This document shows positions 1-10,964 of a stretch of DNA of 64,000 nucleotides, one piece after another (positions within the stretch are counted from its first letter, which is position 1; each line of letters opens with the position of its first letter). The stretch is taken from the NCBI RefSeq assembly GCF_003201775.1, contig NZ_QJJZ01000016.1:40631-104630 (forward strand), read 5' to 3'. Source of the DNA: Arenibacter sp. ARW7G5Y1. GTDB lineage: Bacteria > Bacteroidota > Bacteroidia > Flavobacteriales > Flavobacteriaceae. Both the position numbers and the translations under genes were made by a program. The notes below the pieces were generated by a model that saw only the letters and a program-made list of their open reading frames with translations, did not search any database and was not told the DNA's origin.

Positions 1-918
1 CGTATTTCCATCCATATCCACTGGGGAATAACTATAGCGTGGATTATCATAAGTACTATAGCCCAAGGAACTGTTAATAATATCTACCCCAAGGCTATCT
101 GCCCGCTCGGCAGCCTCTACCCAATAACTTTCCTCCACTGGTGTTTCGGTAGCGGCATCTTCTGTTCTAAAGAGAATATAACTTGCATCAGGGGCGGTAC
201 CAACAAACCGTCCGTCTACAAAACCAGCCATATCGGACAGCACCCTTGTTCCGTGATCATTTCCATTGGTTGCATAAATGTTTGTTGAGCGGGCAACAAA
301 ATCGTACCCACCCCATAAATCATTGTTGGCACGTAAACGATCAAATGCCTCCATTTGATCCACATTGGGAAAGCTACTATCCAAAACGGCAATTAAAAAT
401 CCCTCACCGGTAAAGTTATTATAGTGCAAGACATCCACTCCCAATTGTTTTACCTGCACATTGCTTTGGCCATAGACAAAATCCGTCTCTTGCTGCAAAA
501 ACTTGTTTACATGGTTATTGGATTTACTTTCCGATGTAATAACCGGGCCAGGCCTGGCATTTAACCCCCTATCGGCATAAGAAATACGGTCTACAAACTG
601 AAGGTTCGTTAAGGCTGCAATATTGGATTCACTGCCTATAACGTGGACGCAATTGAACCATTTGGACTTGGACTTGACCGTGATGCCGTTTTGCAGTTTT
701 AACTGGGCAATATAGTCCTCGTTGACAGGAACGTCCCTTTCGTCTATGGCTATATTGAATCTATTCTTCTTTTGTATTGCCCGTTCCGATAAAATACTTG
801 ATGGATTTAAAATGGACTCCTCCACTTGGTCTTTATCATTAAAATATACCCAGGCATGTTCTTGTGCCCTTCCCCAAACCGAGAATATTATAAATAATAA
901 AAGAGTAGCCCTGGCCAT
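1..918 (-). CDS. S8 family (subtilisin-like) serine peptidase, 3' end beyond window
   Basis: The frame reads leftwards from an ATG at 918 and is still open at base 1, so about 306 N-terminal codons are present and the C-terminus is missing. It starts with a signal peptide (MARATLLLFIIFSVWGRAQ). A propeptide-like stretch precedes the subtilase core. The catalytic Asp lies in FLIAVLDSSF and the catalytic His in NDHGTRVLSDM; the Ser motif would lie outside the window. Such secreted Bacteroidota subtilases often end in a type IX secretion sorting domain, which cannot be tested here. The ATG follows the stop of mnmA by one base, so the two are almost certainly co-transcribed, with mnmA upstream. 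Confidence 0.88.
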   Translation of the reverse strand, partial: MARATLLLFIIFSVWGRAQEHAWVYFNDKDQVEESILNPSSILSERAIQKKNRFNIAIDERDVPVNEDYIAQLKLQNGITVKSKSKWFNCVHVIGSESNIAALTNLQFVDRISYADRGLNARPGPVITSESKSNNHVNKFLQQETDFVYGQSNVQVKQLGVDVLHYNNFTGEGFLIAVLDSSFPNVDQMEAFDRLRANNDLWGGYDFVARSTNIYATNGNDHGTRVLSDMAGFVDGRFVGTAPDASYILFRTEDAATETPVEESYWVEAAERADSLGVDIINSSLGYSTYDNPRYSYSPVDMDGNT

Positions 919-919
919 T

Positions 920-2110
920 TTAAGAGATTACACCTGAACCTATAAGTTCCTCTCCAATATACCAGGCTACAAATTGCCCTTCCGTAATAGCCGATTGTTT
1001 TTCAACAAAATCTACATACAGACCTGCATCCACCCTGTAAAGTGTTGCTTTTTGCAATGGTTGACGATATCTTATCCTTGCCATAACCTCCATGGTCTGA
1101 TCCACTTCCAATGCCAGATCTGTGCGCACCCAATGCAATTCATCATTGTTCACAAATAGGGTTCTACGGTAAAGCCCAGGATGACTCTTGCCCTGACCAG
1201 TATAGATTACATTTTGGTCAACATCGGTTTCAATTACGAACAAGGGTTCTTTGGTGCCCCCCACGTCCAATCCCTTGCGCTGTCCTTTGGTAAAGTAATG
1301 GGCTCCTTGGTGCTCCCCTACTACTTTCCCATCGGTTGGTTCATAGTGTGGCTTTTCGGCAAAAAAGGCCAATTCCTCCAATTTGGAGGCAAACTGGGGA
1401 ACCGTACTCCCATACTGCTCCAACACAGCTGGCACTTCTACAATTACCCCTTTTTTGGGTCGTAATTTCTGCTGCAGAAACTCTGGCAACCGTACCTTCC
1501 CAATAAAACACAATCCTTGGGAATCCTTTTTATCGGCAGTGATCAAATCATTATCAGCAGCTATTTTCCTAACCTCAGGCTTCTGTAACTCCCCTATTGG
1601 GAACAAGGTTTTGGCGAGTTGTTCCTGGGATAGTTGACATAAAAAATAGGATTGGTCCTTATTTCCGTCCGCACCTGCCAGCAATCGATAGGTCTCCGTT
1701 CCGTCCTCATTTTTTATAATGCCCTTTCTACAATAGTGTCCTGTTGCTACATAGTCTGCTCCCAGCTGCATAGCAATTTTCATAAATACATCAAACTTTA
1801 TTTCCCTATTGCACAGCACATCAGGGTTTGGAGTTCTACCTTTTTCGTATTCCCTGAACATATAATCCACAATACGTTCTTTGTACTGGGCACTTAAGTC
1901 CACTGTCTGAAAGGGTATTCCCAACTTCTCCGCCACTATAAGGGCATCATTGCTATCCTCCAACCAAGGGCATTCCTTGGAAATGGTCACGGAATCGTCG
2001 TGCCAATTCTTCATAAAAAGGCCAATAACCTCATAGCCTTGCTCCTTTAATAGATATGCCGTAACACTGGAATCCACACCGCCGGAAAGTCCGACTACCA
2101 CCTTTTGCAT
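920..2110 (-). CDS. mnmA: tRNA-specific 2-thiouridylase MnmA
   Basis: MnmA transfers sulfur to U34 of the tRNAs for Lys, Glu and Gln in the cytoplasm, activating the uridine with ATP. The 396-aa product has the ATP pyrophosphatase loop SGGVDSS at residues 9-15, the catalytic Cys100 in TPNPDVLCN and the partner Cys201 in [10 protein letters not shown], plus the expected DQSYFLCQL and [10 protein letters not shown] stretches. Length is normal for the family (about 360-400). The start is the ATG at 2110 because the PP-loop begins only eight residues later. It leads a transcript that continues, after a one-base gap, into the S8 peptidase gene; the pairing looks positional rather than functional. 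Confidence 0.96.
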   Translation of the reverse strand: MQKVVVGLSGGVDSSVTAYLLKEQGYEVIGLFMKNWHDDSVTISKECPWLEDSNDALIVAEKLGIPFQTVDLSAQYKERIVDYMFREYEKGRTPNPDVLCNREIKFDVFMKIAMQLGADYVATGHYCRKGIIKNEDGTETYRLLAGADGNKDQSYFLCQLSQEQLAKTLFPIGELQKPEVRKIAADNDLITADKKDSQGLCFIGKVRLPEFLQQKLRPKKGVIVEVPAVLEQYGSTVPQFASKLEELAFFAEKPHYEPTDGKVVGEHQGAHYFTKGQRKGLDVGGTKEPLFVIETDVDQNVIYTGQGKSHPGLYRRTLFVNNDELHWVRTDLALEVDQTMEVMARIRYRQPLQKATLYRVDAGLYVDFVEKQSAITEGQFVAWYIGEELIGSGVIS

Positions 2111-2681
2111 CTGTAATTATTTAATGTTATCCTTAGTCGTTCCAAACCAATTATGACTTACACTGCAAAAATACGAAATTGGAATTTGCTTCCCCCAAAA
2201 ATACCGTGTAATGACAATTGCCGGGATATGTGCTTACCCAATGATAATCAATTGCCATCCAATAAAGGTATTAAACCTCAGGACAAGCCTGTCTGCCGAC
2301 AAAGGCAGGCCCTGAACCCAATAATATGAATCGACCCTAGGGGCGAGGTATTGAGCCTAGATCCCGCCGAAAAAGGCGGGATTAGTTCAACTTGTAATTT
2401 TAAGTGCGTCTTACTGACTTCTCAAAATTGAGTTTCACTAATAAATTATCTGGACCCATATTAATTTGGCCTTGTGCCTATTTCTTTTAAGCATACCATA
2501 TTGATAAAAGTGGAGCCCCCCTCTTAAAGAAGAATAATCAAGTTATAAAAAACACCCATACATCAAAAGAAGCCACTTTAGCATACTAAAAAGAACACTT
2601 TACAACTATTAGTTTTATACAGCCTAAAAAAAAACAATCTTTGGAGACCCAAATCTTACCAAATTAAACCAAGCCAATGCT

Positions 2682-2711
2682 AAAAACCCCGACCAAATGG
2701 CCGGGGTTTTT
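2682..2711. terminator. Bidirectional terminator-like hairpin
   Basis: AAAAACCCCG at 2682-2691 pairs with CGGGGTTTTT at 2702-2711 around a ten-base loop. Both flanks end in A/T runs, so it could terminate transcription from either side. Its right arm overlaps the start of the repeat copy at 2706-2812. No gene ends close by on the plus strand, so its client is unclear. Confidence 0.6.
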
Positions 2712-2812
2712 ATTGATACCGCCAAAAGGGTATAATACCCCAAGGCTTGCCTCGTAAATTAAAGTTCGTATCCTTCGAATGCCTCGCGGGCTTGCCCCGA
2801 GGTAGTTTACTT
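2706..2812 (-). repeat. Interspersed hairpin repeat, copy A
   Basis: On the minus strand this matches, with few changes, the copies at 27752-27820 and 60051-60155. It opens with AAGTAAACTACCTCGGGGCA, contains GAGGCATTCG and ACGAACTTTAATT, then the GC-rich CGAGGCAAGCC, and ends in the palindrome GGGTATTATACCC followed by TTTGGCGGT and CAATAAAAAC. The first third can fold as a hairpin (CCTCGGGGC / GCCCGCGAGG). It carries no ORF. It sits downstream of yidC. Confidence 0.85.
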
Positions 2813-2871
2813 AAGGAATGACTCCGGCACCTTACTACTAGGTTTTAAGCACATCCATAAAATTCAAAAAA

Positions 2872-2899
2872 AAAGTGCTTGAATAAATCCAAGCACTTT
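2872..2899 (-). terminator. Intrinsic terminator of yidC
   Basis: Read on the minus strand, AAAGTGCTTG pairs with CAAGCACTTT across an eight-base loop and is followed by a run of nine T. It lies 26 bases after the yidC stop codon. Confidence 0.85.
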
Positions 2900-2924
2900 A
2901 ATTCTATATTAAGTGGATTTCGTC

Positions 2925-4781
2925 TTATTTCTTGCCTAACTTTTTCTGTTCCTCGGCCTGCTCCATCATTTCCCTCATCTTTTTCTGAAACTTATTTTCC
3001 TTTTTAGGCTTCTTTTTATTCTCTTGTATCTGGGCGTGGATCTTATCCTCATCCAAAATAAAATTCTTGATGGCCAACATTATAAAAATGGTGATCAAGT
3101 TAGATACAAAATAGTACAAACTCAGTCCACTTGCATAGTTGTTGAAGAAAACCAACATCATCAAGGGGGACAAATACATAATAAATTTCATATTAGGCAT
3201 TCCGGGTTGGGTCTGCATATTCTGTCCAGTTGTCATCATCATATAAAAGAATATGGCAACGGAGGCCAATATTGGAAACAAACTTACGTGATCCCCATAA
3301 AATGGAATGGTAAACGGCAATTGTGCAATGGCATCATAGGAAGAAAGGTCATCTGCCCATAAAAACGGCTTCTGTCTCAATGCAAAGGAAGTTGGGAAAA
3401 ACATAAACAGGGCATAGAAAATTGGCATCTGCAACAAAGCAGGCACACAGCCACTCATAGGACTTACCCCGGCCTTGTTGTACAATTTCATGGTTTCCTG
3501 CTGCTTTTTCATGGCATTGTCCTTGAACTTTTCATTAAGCTCTGTAATTTCAGGCTTCAACACCTTCATTTTAGCTTGGGACAAGTAAGATTTATAAGTG
3601 GCCGGTGACATAATAAGTCTTACCAAAATAGTCATGACCACTATGGCAATACCATAAGGCAGGAACGAACTAAGGAATGTATATACAGGGGTAAATATAT
3701 ATCTATTGATCCATCCAAAAATTCCCCAACCGAAGGGAATGGAATCTTCCAGCCCCAATTCCTTGTACTGAGCCAAGACCTTGACATCTGTAGGCCCGTA
3801 GTACCAGTTAAAATTATAGGCAAATTCACCACCTTGCAACTCCAAAGGCACCACAGCGGCAAATTCTTTGGTAAATTGTTGGGTGTGACTTTCTTCCTCC
3901 ACCAAATTTACAGAATTCAATTTCGCGGTTTCAAACTTATTGACATAGGTAAGTATAGAGCTAAAAAAGTGTTGACGGTAAGAAATCCATTTCACATCCA
4001 CCTCCGTTTCCTCATCCTCACTACCTTCGGACAACTTACTTATTTTGTCCCCATCGTGGTTATAGGTAACCCTAGTATATCTATTCTCATATTGGATACT
4101 TTTGGAATGGCGGATCGCCTTCATCTTCCAATCCAAATCAATGGGTTTGGAACTATTAACAATGCCATTTAAACCTTGTGAACGCACTGTAAAACCAATG
4201 AGATATTCGTCTGGTTTCATTTCGTAGCGATACTCCAGAAACTTATCCGCTGCCACTTTGGCTTTCATGGAAAGCACCTGATTGTCACCAGATTTGGAAA
4301 GTGTGGGTTCAAAGTAAAGATCATTGGTGTTCAATACCCTGTTGTCCGAAGTACTAAAATTAAGGGCAAAATTGGCATTGCCATCTTTTATTAAATAAAC
4401 GGGAATGGAATCATAGGTTACGTACCCTTTCATCTTTGCCTCGATTATCTGGCCTCCCTTATTGCTTATTTCCAAATAAACAACATCGTTTTCCAATACC
4501 GTTGTTCCCTCTGAAGGAGCCGTATAACCAAAGGCACCTATAGCACTTTTGTAACTTGCAACAGCCGTAGAATCTTGTAGATCAACTGTTTTTGGTTGGG
4601 CAACCTCTTCTTTGGTTACATCGGCTTTTTGCATTTCAGCGGCTTCAAGCTGCTCTTGTTTTGCCTTCTGCGCTTCCAGCTCTTCCGGTGTTGGCTGGTT
4701 CTGCCAAAACATAAAAATAAGAATACCAAAAATCAGCACAAAACCGATAATGGTATTAATATCCAATTTCTTTTCCTCCAT
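2925..4781 (-). CDS. yidC: Membrane protein insertase YidC
   Basis: YidC inserts proteins into the inner membrane, alone or with SecYEG. The 618-aa product has an N-terminal anchor helix (IIGFVLIFGILIFMFW), a large periplasmic beta-rich domain up to about residue 350, and then the conserved insertase core. The core includes IVVMTILVRLIMSPATYKS with the groove arginine, the coiled cytoplasmic loop (SQAKMKVLKPEITELNEKF) and further helices. The tail is strongly basic and Lys/Met rich, as in YidC proteins that lack separate ribosome adaptors. The gene follows pyrG on the same strand with a 119-base spacer that contains its own promoter-like boxes, and it ends at a clear terminator. Confidence 0.96.
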   Translation of the reverse strand: MEEKKLDINTIIGFVLIFGILIFMFWQNQPTPEELEAQKAKQEQLEAAEMQKADVTKEEVAQPKTVDLQDSTAVASYKSAIGAFGYTAPSEGTTVLENDVVYLEISNKGGQIIEAKMKGYVTYDSIPVYLIKDGNANFALNFSTSDNRVLNTNDLYFEPTLSKSGDNQVLSMKAKVAADKFLEYRYEMKPDEYLIGFTVRSQGLNGIVNSSKPIDLDWKMKAIRHSKSIQYENRYTRVTYNHDGDKISKLSEGSEDEETEVDVKWISYRQHFFSSILTYVNKFETAKLNSVNLVEEESHTQQFTKEFAAVVPLELQGGEFAYNFNWYYGPTDVKVLAQYKELGLEDSIPFGWGIFGWINRYIFTPVYTFLSSFLPYGIAIVVMTILVRLIMSPATYKSYLSQAKMKVLKPEITELNEKFKDNAMKKQQETMKLYNKAGVSPMSGCVPALLQMPIFYALFMFFPTSFALRQKPFLWADDLSSYDAIAQLPFTIPFYGDHVSLFPILASVAIFFYMMMTTGQNMQTQPGMPNMKFIMYLSPLMMLVFFNNYASGLSLYYFVSNLITIFIMLAIKNFILDEDKIHAQIQENKKKPKKENKFQKKMREMMEQAEEQKKLGKK

Positions 4782-4856
4782 CTAAAATTTAATTTTAAAA
4801 TATTATCGGCAGGGATATAAACAACAGCTACGTTCCCAACGGATTAAATCAGCTTG

Positions 4857-4890
4857 CAAATATATGCCCAATTAGATTATATATGTCAAA
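4857..4890 (-). promoter_or_regulatory. Candidate promoter for yidC
   Basis: On the minus strand TTTG (4887-4890) is followed after 22 bases by TATATTTG (4857-4864), which fits the Bacteroidota -7 consensus TAnnTTTG. The spacing is slightly long. It lies just after the pyrG stop and about 75 bases before the yidC ATG. Confidence 0.4.
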
Positions 4891-4900
4891 CTGGCATAGT

Positions 4901-6532
<1,632 letters not shown>

Positions 6533-6589
6533 TTAGGTTGAATTCGTAACGCGAGCAAAAATACGAATTGCTATAACAATTCATGGGTA

Positions 6590-6823
6590 TTATTGGGGAA
6601 AATCTTTTTGAATTTTGCGAATTAAGCCCTCAAGTCCATTAATTTTAATTTCCAGCATGGCCCGTAACAAATTTCCCAGCTTTCCCTCTGGAAAACCGCT
6701 TTGTTGAAACCACACCAAATAAGGTTCGGGAAGTTCCACCAAATATCTTCCCTTAAATTTACCAAATGGCATTCTATAATGGGCCAATTCTATTAATTGC
6801 CTCTTGTCCGGAACTACATTCAT
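6590..6823 (-). CDS. DUF3820 family small protein
   Basis: The product (77 aa from the preferred start) matches the DUF3820 pattern: MPFGKFKGRYLVELPEPYLV, then WFQQSGFPEGKLGN and a C-terminal KINGLEGLI segment. I start at the ATG at 6823 (MNVVPDKRQLIELAHYRM), because family members begin a few residues before the MPFGK motif; an in-frame ATG at 6856 would add 11 residues. The family is cytoplasmic. A link to quorum-sensing-regulated virulence has been proposed for some members, but no activity is firmly known. It precedes pyrG by 63 bases and may be co-transcribed. Confidence 0.8.
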   Translation of the reverse strand: MNVVPDKRQLIELAHYRMPFGKFKGRYLVELPEPYLVWFQQSGFPEGKLGNLLRAMLEIKINGLEGLIRKIQKDFPQ

Positions 6824-7123
6824 ACTAAAGATTCTATCCAAAGATAGGACCTTCAAAGATGCAACCCAAGCATTTGATCAAAATCCAATACTAATTTTAT
6901 ACCAAACGTATTTTCAATATTCCCATAGGGAATTTCGTATTTTTAAGACAAATCCCCTATCTTTAAACACGTATAATTTACATTTATAAATTTTAGCCTT
7001 GGATTTGGCTTTATCAACAATTTGGATTGATCATTCTGATATTAGGTAGTTCAATATATCCGGAAAATATCATCTAAGAACCTTTTTAAAAACCATACTG
7101 GACCTTCATATAAAAACACATAG

Positions 7124-7993
7124 ATGAAACGAAGAACATTTATAGGAACCTCAGCAGCCGCGTCGGTTGGCCTACTGGCTTGCAAAAATGGAAATGCCAT
7201 GCAAACAAACACAAAAATTGAAGCAAAACTAAACAACAACATTAATCACAGCGTTTGCTATTGGTGCTATGGGAGCATCCCTCTTGAAGATTTTCTAAAG
7301 TCCCTAAACGAATTGGGAATAAAAAGTATAGACCTTATTGGTCCTAAAGACTGGCCCTTGCTAAAGAAGTACAATATTAATTCCTCCATGTGCAACGGGG
7401 CCGAAATAAGTCTTACCGAGGGTTGGAACGACCCCAAATATCATGAAACTTTGATTAATAATTACACAGAGATGATTCCCAAGGTAGCGGCCGCAGGTTA
7501 TACCAATCTTATCTGTTTTAGCGGCAATCGAAGGGGAATGGATGATGCCGTTGGACTACAAAACTGTGTAGACGGATTAAAGAAGATTATGCCCCTTGCC
7601 GAAAAACACGGGGTGGTAATCCAAATGGAATTATTGAATTCCAAGGTGAACCATGAAGATTATATGTGCGACCACACCGAATGGGGGGTGGAATTATGCA
7701 AAAAATTAGGGTCCGATAATTTCAAACTGCTTTATGATATTTACCATATGCAGATAATGGAAGGCGACATTATTCGGAACATCCAAGACTATCATTCGTA
7801 CTTTGGGCATTACCACACCGGTGGAAATCCCGGACGAAATGAAATTAACGAAACTCAGGAACTATATTATCCTGCCATCATGAAGGCTATTCTGGCAACA
7901 GGTTATAAAGGACATGTGGCCCAAGAATTCATCCCCACTTGGGAGGATAAAATAGCCGCCCTAAAAGAGGGAGTGACCATTTGCGACGTATAA
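7124..7993 (+). CDS. Tat-exported sugar isomerase / hydroxypyruvate isomerase-like TIM-barrel protein
   Basis: The 289-aa product begins with a twin-arginine signal (MKRRTFIGTSAAASVGLLAC); the Cys after LLA could be a lipobox, making it a Tat lipoprotein. The rest is an AP-endonuclease-2-type TIM barrel. Metal and substrate residues are visible in QMELLNSK (Glu), LLYDIYHMQIMEGD, YFGHYHTGGNPGR (two His) and HVAQEFIP (Glu), in the order seen in hydroxypyruvate isomerase-like proteins. The true substrate is unknown; export makes it more likely to act on sugar-derived keto compounds in the periplasm. It stands alone, with a convergent hairpin terminator after it. Confidence 0.82.
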   Translation: MKRRTFIGTSAAASVGLLACKNGNAMQTNTKIEAKLNNNINHSVCYWCYGSIPLEDFLKSLNELGIKSIDLIGPKDWPLLKKYNINSSMCNGAEISLTEGWNDPKYHETLINNYTEMIPKVAAAGYTNLICFSGNRRGMDDAVGLQNCVDGLKKIMPLAEKHGVVIQMELLNSKVNHEDYMCDHTEWGVELCKKLGSDNFKLLYDIYHMQIMEGDIIRNIQDYHSYFGHYHTGGNPGRNEINETQELYYPAIMKAILATGYKGHVAQEFIPTWEDKIAALKEGVTICDV

Positions 7994-8005
7994 AGTTAAA
8001 TATGG

Positions 8006-8039
8006 TTAACGGGATACTTTTGAAAAGGTGTCCCGTTAA
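8006..8039. terminator. Shared terminator hairpin between convergent genes
   Basis: TTAACGGGATAC pairs, with G-T wobbles, with GGTGTCCCGTTAA (about 12 bp). It sits 13 bases after the isomerase stop and includes the stop codon of the convergent DUF922 gene. The downstream T run is weak on both strands. Confidence 0.55.
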
Positions 8040-8566
8040 TTGTTTAGTGCTTTTCCTATCTTTTTGTTCCAAATTAATTGTTGAACGGTATCCCTGGAAA
8101 AATTGGTCTCTGAGTCATATTGGTTCTGATAGTCGTTTAGCTCACGGAGCACATTCCTATATATCTCTTTAACCTCCGCCTTTGCATTGTTGGTGAATTT
8201 GGTCCTGGCCAGTATTTGTCTCAATTTTCGGGCAAACACTTCGGAAATATCAAAGTGCAATTGTTCATGGCCCAGGATGATCGGGTTGGCCAATTTAGGC
8301 TTGTACCACGATTTATCCGGATAAAAATAAGTGTCCACCTTAAAATCAAGTTCCATTGCATCCTTGGTCCCTTGTGCAGAAAAACTATAGGAGATACCAC
8401 TGGCCGTAATAGCCGCGGCACTGGAAATACCGGATGGCCTCCCCTTGAAATCGGACCAGCTTAATTTTCTTTCCGGGGTCCATAAAATCACCTCATCTTC
8501 CTGGGCATAGCCCAAATGGGACATAAGCCATATAAGAAGCCATACTACTTTCGTTAAAGTTCCCAC
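8036..8566 (-). CDS. DUF922 secreted Zn-dependent protease-like protein
   Basis: The 176-aa product has a signal peptide ending in HLGYAQ and a DUF922 domain. LSWSDFKGRPSG marks its N-terminal part, and ILGHEQLHFDISEVFARKL carries an HExxH-like metal site (HEQLH). DUF922 is annotated as a putative secreted zinc protease family; activity is inferred from this motif only. The start codon is GTG at 8566, giving a good signal peptide. It overlaps the end of the preceding small gene (8554-8802) by 13 bases, which suggests translational coupling within one operon behind the LysM gene. Confidence 0.8.
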   Translation of the reverse strand: MGTLTKVVWLLIWLMSHLGYAQEDEVILWTPERKLSWSDFKGRPSGISSAAAITASGISYSFSAQGTKDAMELDFKVDTYFYPDKSWYKPKLANPIILGHEQLHFDISEVFARKLRQILARTKFTNNAKAEVKEIYRNVLRELNDYQNQYDSETNFSRDTVQQLIWNKKIGKALNN

Positions 8567-8802
8567 TGAAAAATGATATTCCTTACTATAGATGGATGCG
8601 GGCTATTATGCACAGGATATGTACTTGCCGCATGCTTAAAATTTCTTCCGTATTTACCAGAAACAATCTTGGCGATCCGTCTAGGATAGACCTCCATATG
8701 CTTTTTGAATCCGGTAGGGGAATCCTCCGATTCCATCCCCATCAATTCACAGCTCGTACCAAATCCATCTGCAAAGGTTAGTTTCCCTTTCAACGGAATC
8801 AA
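8554..8802 (-). CDS. Unrecognised small protein, coupled between LysM and DUF922 genes
   Basis: An 82-codon frame starting at TTG 8802, whose bases overlap the TGA of the LysM gene (TTGA), and ending inside the DUF922 start. I do not recognise the family. The sequence reads like a real soluble protein (FADGFGTSCELMG, YPRRIAKIVSGKYG, STYPVHNSPHPSIV), with Pro/His-rich loops, no signal peptide and no membrane segment. Both boundaries overlap neighbouring genes, as expected for a coupled operon member. The main doubt is the TTG start; the opposite-strand frame here looks like a shadow. Confidence 0.5.
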   Translation of the reverse strand: MIPLKGKLTFADGFGTSCELMGMESEDSPTGFKKHMEVYPRRIAKIVSGKYGRNFKHAASTYPVHNSPHPSIVRNIIFQWEL

Positions 8803-10964
8803 TCCTTAAGTTCTACAATATTCATATTCTCAAATCCGAGGATGTAGGAAGCCCTGTTGTAATACCCGGATGAGATATCTTTGTTAAAATTGAATTTGTT
8901 GCCCACATATTCGGTTTCACCAACAAGTTTGGAAGCACTTACCAAGTCTTCTTTATAAGCCAATTTTAGAAGTAGGTCATAAGTAAGGTCAAAACCGCGA
9001 ATTGCGTAAGCATCCGGTTCCGCACCATACCTCTTCCTATATAATTTCACAAAACTATTCTCCCCAACTTCCCTGGATGCAGAAGGGTAGGTAAATCTTA
9101 AATTGGAAAGATGGGCGTAGGAAACAATTTCACTTTCAAAGGCCTTGTTCTTATCCGTGGTAAAAAGGCGTATGCTAATATCCTCATTTATCATTGAATT
9201 AAGCAAAGAGCCTACGTGATAAACCACATTTGCCTGATCAGTTTCCAAAAACACCCAATTCTCCGTCTCCAAAGAAAATATTTTGGTGATTTTCTGGATA
9301 TCCACTGAACGATCTTCCTTTAAAGCTACTATTTTAGCCCCAGGAAACTTCATTAACAAAGCAGATTCGGTAGCCTTGTTCTTTTGATCGGCAATTATGA
9401 TAACGTTTTCATTTGTCCTTAGTCCCTCTACATAGGTCATCATATGTTCCTGCATGACCTTTTCCGAAGGAAGGGCGAAAAACACATTGTTCAAACTTAA
9501 ATCGCTTTTATCCGATAAAGGCGCAACCACGGGCACTCCATATTCAGAGGCCTGCAGCGCTACCTCTTTTAGGGATTGGGTCTCCAAAGGCCCGAAAATT
9601 GCCGATACCCCCATTAAATTCTCCTTTTGCAATATGCCCTTGGTGCGATTTAGGTTCAATTGGGTATCATAGGTTTTAACATCAACGGAGATTCCGAGTT
9701 TGGCTATGGAATCCAAGGCAACCATGGCCCCGGAATAAAGTCCCAAACTATATTTTACATCCTTTCTGTTCTCAATGGCACTTTTGGTAGCTGCATTGTC
9801 GTTTAGATCCAATCTGTCCAATCTAAAAGGCAAAAGAAATACCAATTTTGGGCGGTTTAGCGTATTGATGCTGTCCTTTAAATTGATCTTATCCAGGATA
9901 AGGGCATTTTTTACATCAAAATTCCCTGTTTGGGCCTTGGGAAGCTTCAAGACCATACCAGCCTTTAATCCATCCTTTAACTCTGGATTTAGTTCCAATA
10001 ACTCCGTATAGGTAACACCAAATTTGCGCGTAAGTGAAAACTCGGTTTGCTTTGGTTTCACCTCATAGAAATTGTAATTATCAATATTGACCTCACCAGT
10101 CTCAATCTTTTTCGCCGGAATCCTTAGGACCATACCTTCCTTTAACCCTCCCCGTTCTTTTATTTCAGGATTCAAGGCTATTATTTCGTTGGCCGTTAAT
10201 CCAAATTTTTTCTCCAAACTATAAAAAGTTTGCTTGGCCGGAACCGTATATGAATTGTACAGTTGGGTATCCTGATCCTCAATGGAGCTCCCCAGTATCT
10301 TGGGCAATAGCAACTCTTGCCCAGAGGACAGATAATCGGTTATTTTGGACAATTTAGGATTTAACACCAGTAAGCTATCTATAGTAATCCCGTACTTATT
10401 GGCTATACTCCAACGCGTTTCCTTGGGTTGTACCGTATAGATTTCATAATTTTCTTCAATGTATGCCTTTTCGGATGGGTCTACCCTTTTATACTTGGGT
10501 ATCTTAAGAATCATGCCTTTTTTCAATTGAACGGAGTACAGCTCTTTATTGTACCGTTTAATTTCATCCTCCGAGATATTGTACCGTTTGGCAATTCCGA
10601 ACAAGGTTTCCTTTCTTTTGGTCTTGTGCGAAGTATATCCTATTGGCTCCCGATGCTTAGGGTTGGACTCGTCAACTTGTAATGCCTGCAATAAGGCATC
10701 TACCTTTGAAACGCTATCACTTTTTACACCCGCTCCATTGGAAGATGGTATTACCAAAATAGTATTGGCCCTTAGAGCCTGGCCCTTTTTTAGCTCCTTG
10801 TTATAATGTAATATTCCTTGCTCGCTAACATTGTATCTTTTTGCGATACTTTCCAATGTTTCCCCCGATTTAACGGAATGGGTAGTGAATTTTTGTGCAA
10901 TTGCATTGATGCTCACCAACATTAATAAAAATGTCGTCAATATTAATTTTCCAAATATTTTCAC
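8799..10964 (-). CDS. LysM-repeat protein with type 1 periplasmic-binding-like domain
   Basis: The 721-aa exported protein has a signal peptide (LLMLVSINAIAQ) and five LysM domains between about residues 28 and 345. Examples are HSVKSGETLESIAKRYNV, YTVQPKETRWSIANKYGI and YEVKPKQTEFSLTRKFGV, each closing with a VLxIP-type strand. The C-terminal half, from PKLVFLLPFRLDRL, looks like the two-lobed leucine-binding (PBP1) fold, with GVSAIFGPLETQSLKEVA. LysM domains bind peptidoglycan; a PBP1 half attached to them suggests an envelope sensor or scaffold similar in layout to LpoA-type activators, but that is inference. It follows guaA on the same strand and heads the small-gene/DUF922 operon. Confidence 0.88.
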   Translation of the reverse strand: MKIFGKLILTTFLLMLVSINAIAQKFTTHSVKSGETLESIAKRYNVSEQGILHYNKELKKGQALRANTILVIPSSNGAGVKSDSVSKVDALLQALQVDESNPKHREPIGYTSHKTKRKETLFGIAKRYNISEDEIKRYNKELYSVQLKKGMILKIPKYKRVDPSEKAYIEENYEIYTVQPKETRWSIANKYGITIDSLLVLNPKLSKITDYLSSGQELLLPKILGSSIEDQDTQLYNSYTVPAKQTFYSLEKKFGLTANEIIALNPEIKERGGLKEGMVLRIPAKKIETGEVNIDNYNFYEVKPKQTEFSLTRKFGVTYTELLELNPELKDGLKAGMVLKLPKAQTGNFDVKNALILDKINLKDSINTLNRPKLVFLLPFRLDRLDLNDNAATKSAIENRKDVKYSLGLYSGAMVALDSIAKLGISVDVKTYDTQLNLNRTKGILQKENLMGVSAIFGPLETQSLKEVALQASEYGVPVVAPLSDKSDLSLNNVFFALPSEKVMQEHMMTYVEGLRTNENVIIIADQKNKATESALLMKFPGAKIVALKEDRSVDIQKITKIFSLETENWVFLETDQANVVYHVGSLLNSMINEDISIRLFTTDKNKAFESEIVSYAHLSNLRFTYPSASREVGENSFVKLYRKRYGAEPDAYAIRGFDLTYDLLLKLAYKEDLVSASKLVGETEYVGNKFNFNKDISSGYYNRASYILGFENMNIVELKD

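Larger units (their letters stand above)
2111..2924. other. Intergenic region with several hairpins and a repeat copy
   Basis: About 0.8 kb without a convincing gene. It holds a perfect 8-bp hairpin at 2361-2382 (ATCCCGCC / GGCGGGAT, loop GAAAAA) with no T run after it, and a smaller GC-rich inverted repeat near 2286-2310 built on CTGCC/GGCAG. It also holds a symmetrical terminator-like hairpin at 2682-2711, an interspersed repeat copy at 2706-2812 and the yidC terminator at 2872-2899. The mix of unrelated GC hairpins in an AT-rich spacer suggests a landing area for small non-coding repeats. Confidence 0.7.

Noticed and set aside
7051..7242. Minus-strand frame with a signal-like start (MLLFSFASIFVFVCMAF)
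   Set aside because: It is antisense to the Tat signal region of the gene at 7124; its hydrophobicity is a by-product of that sequence.
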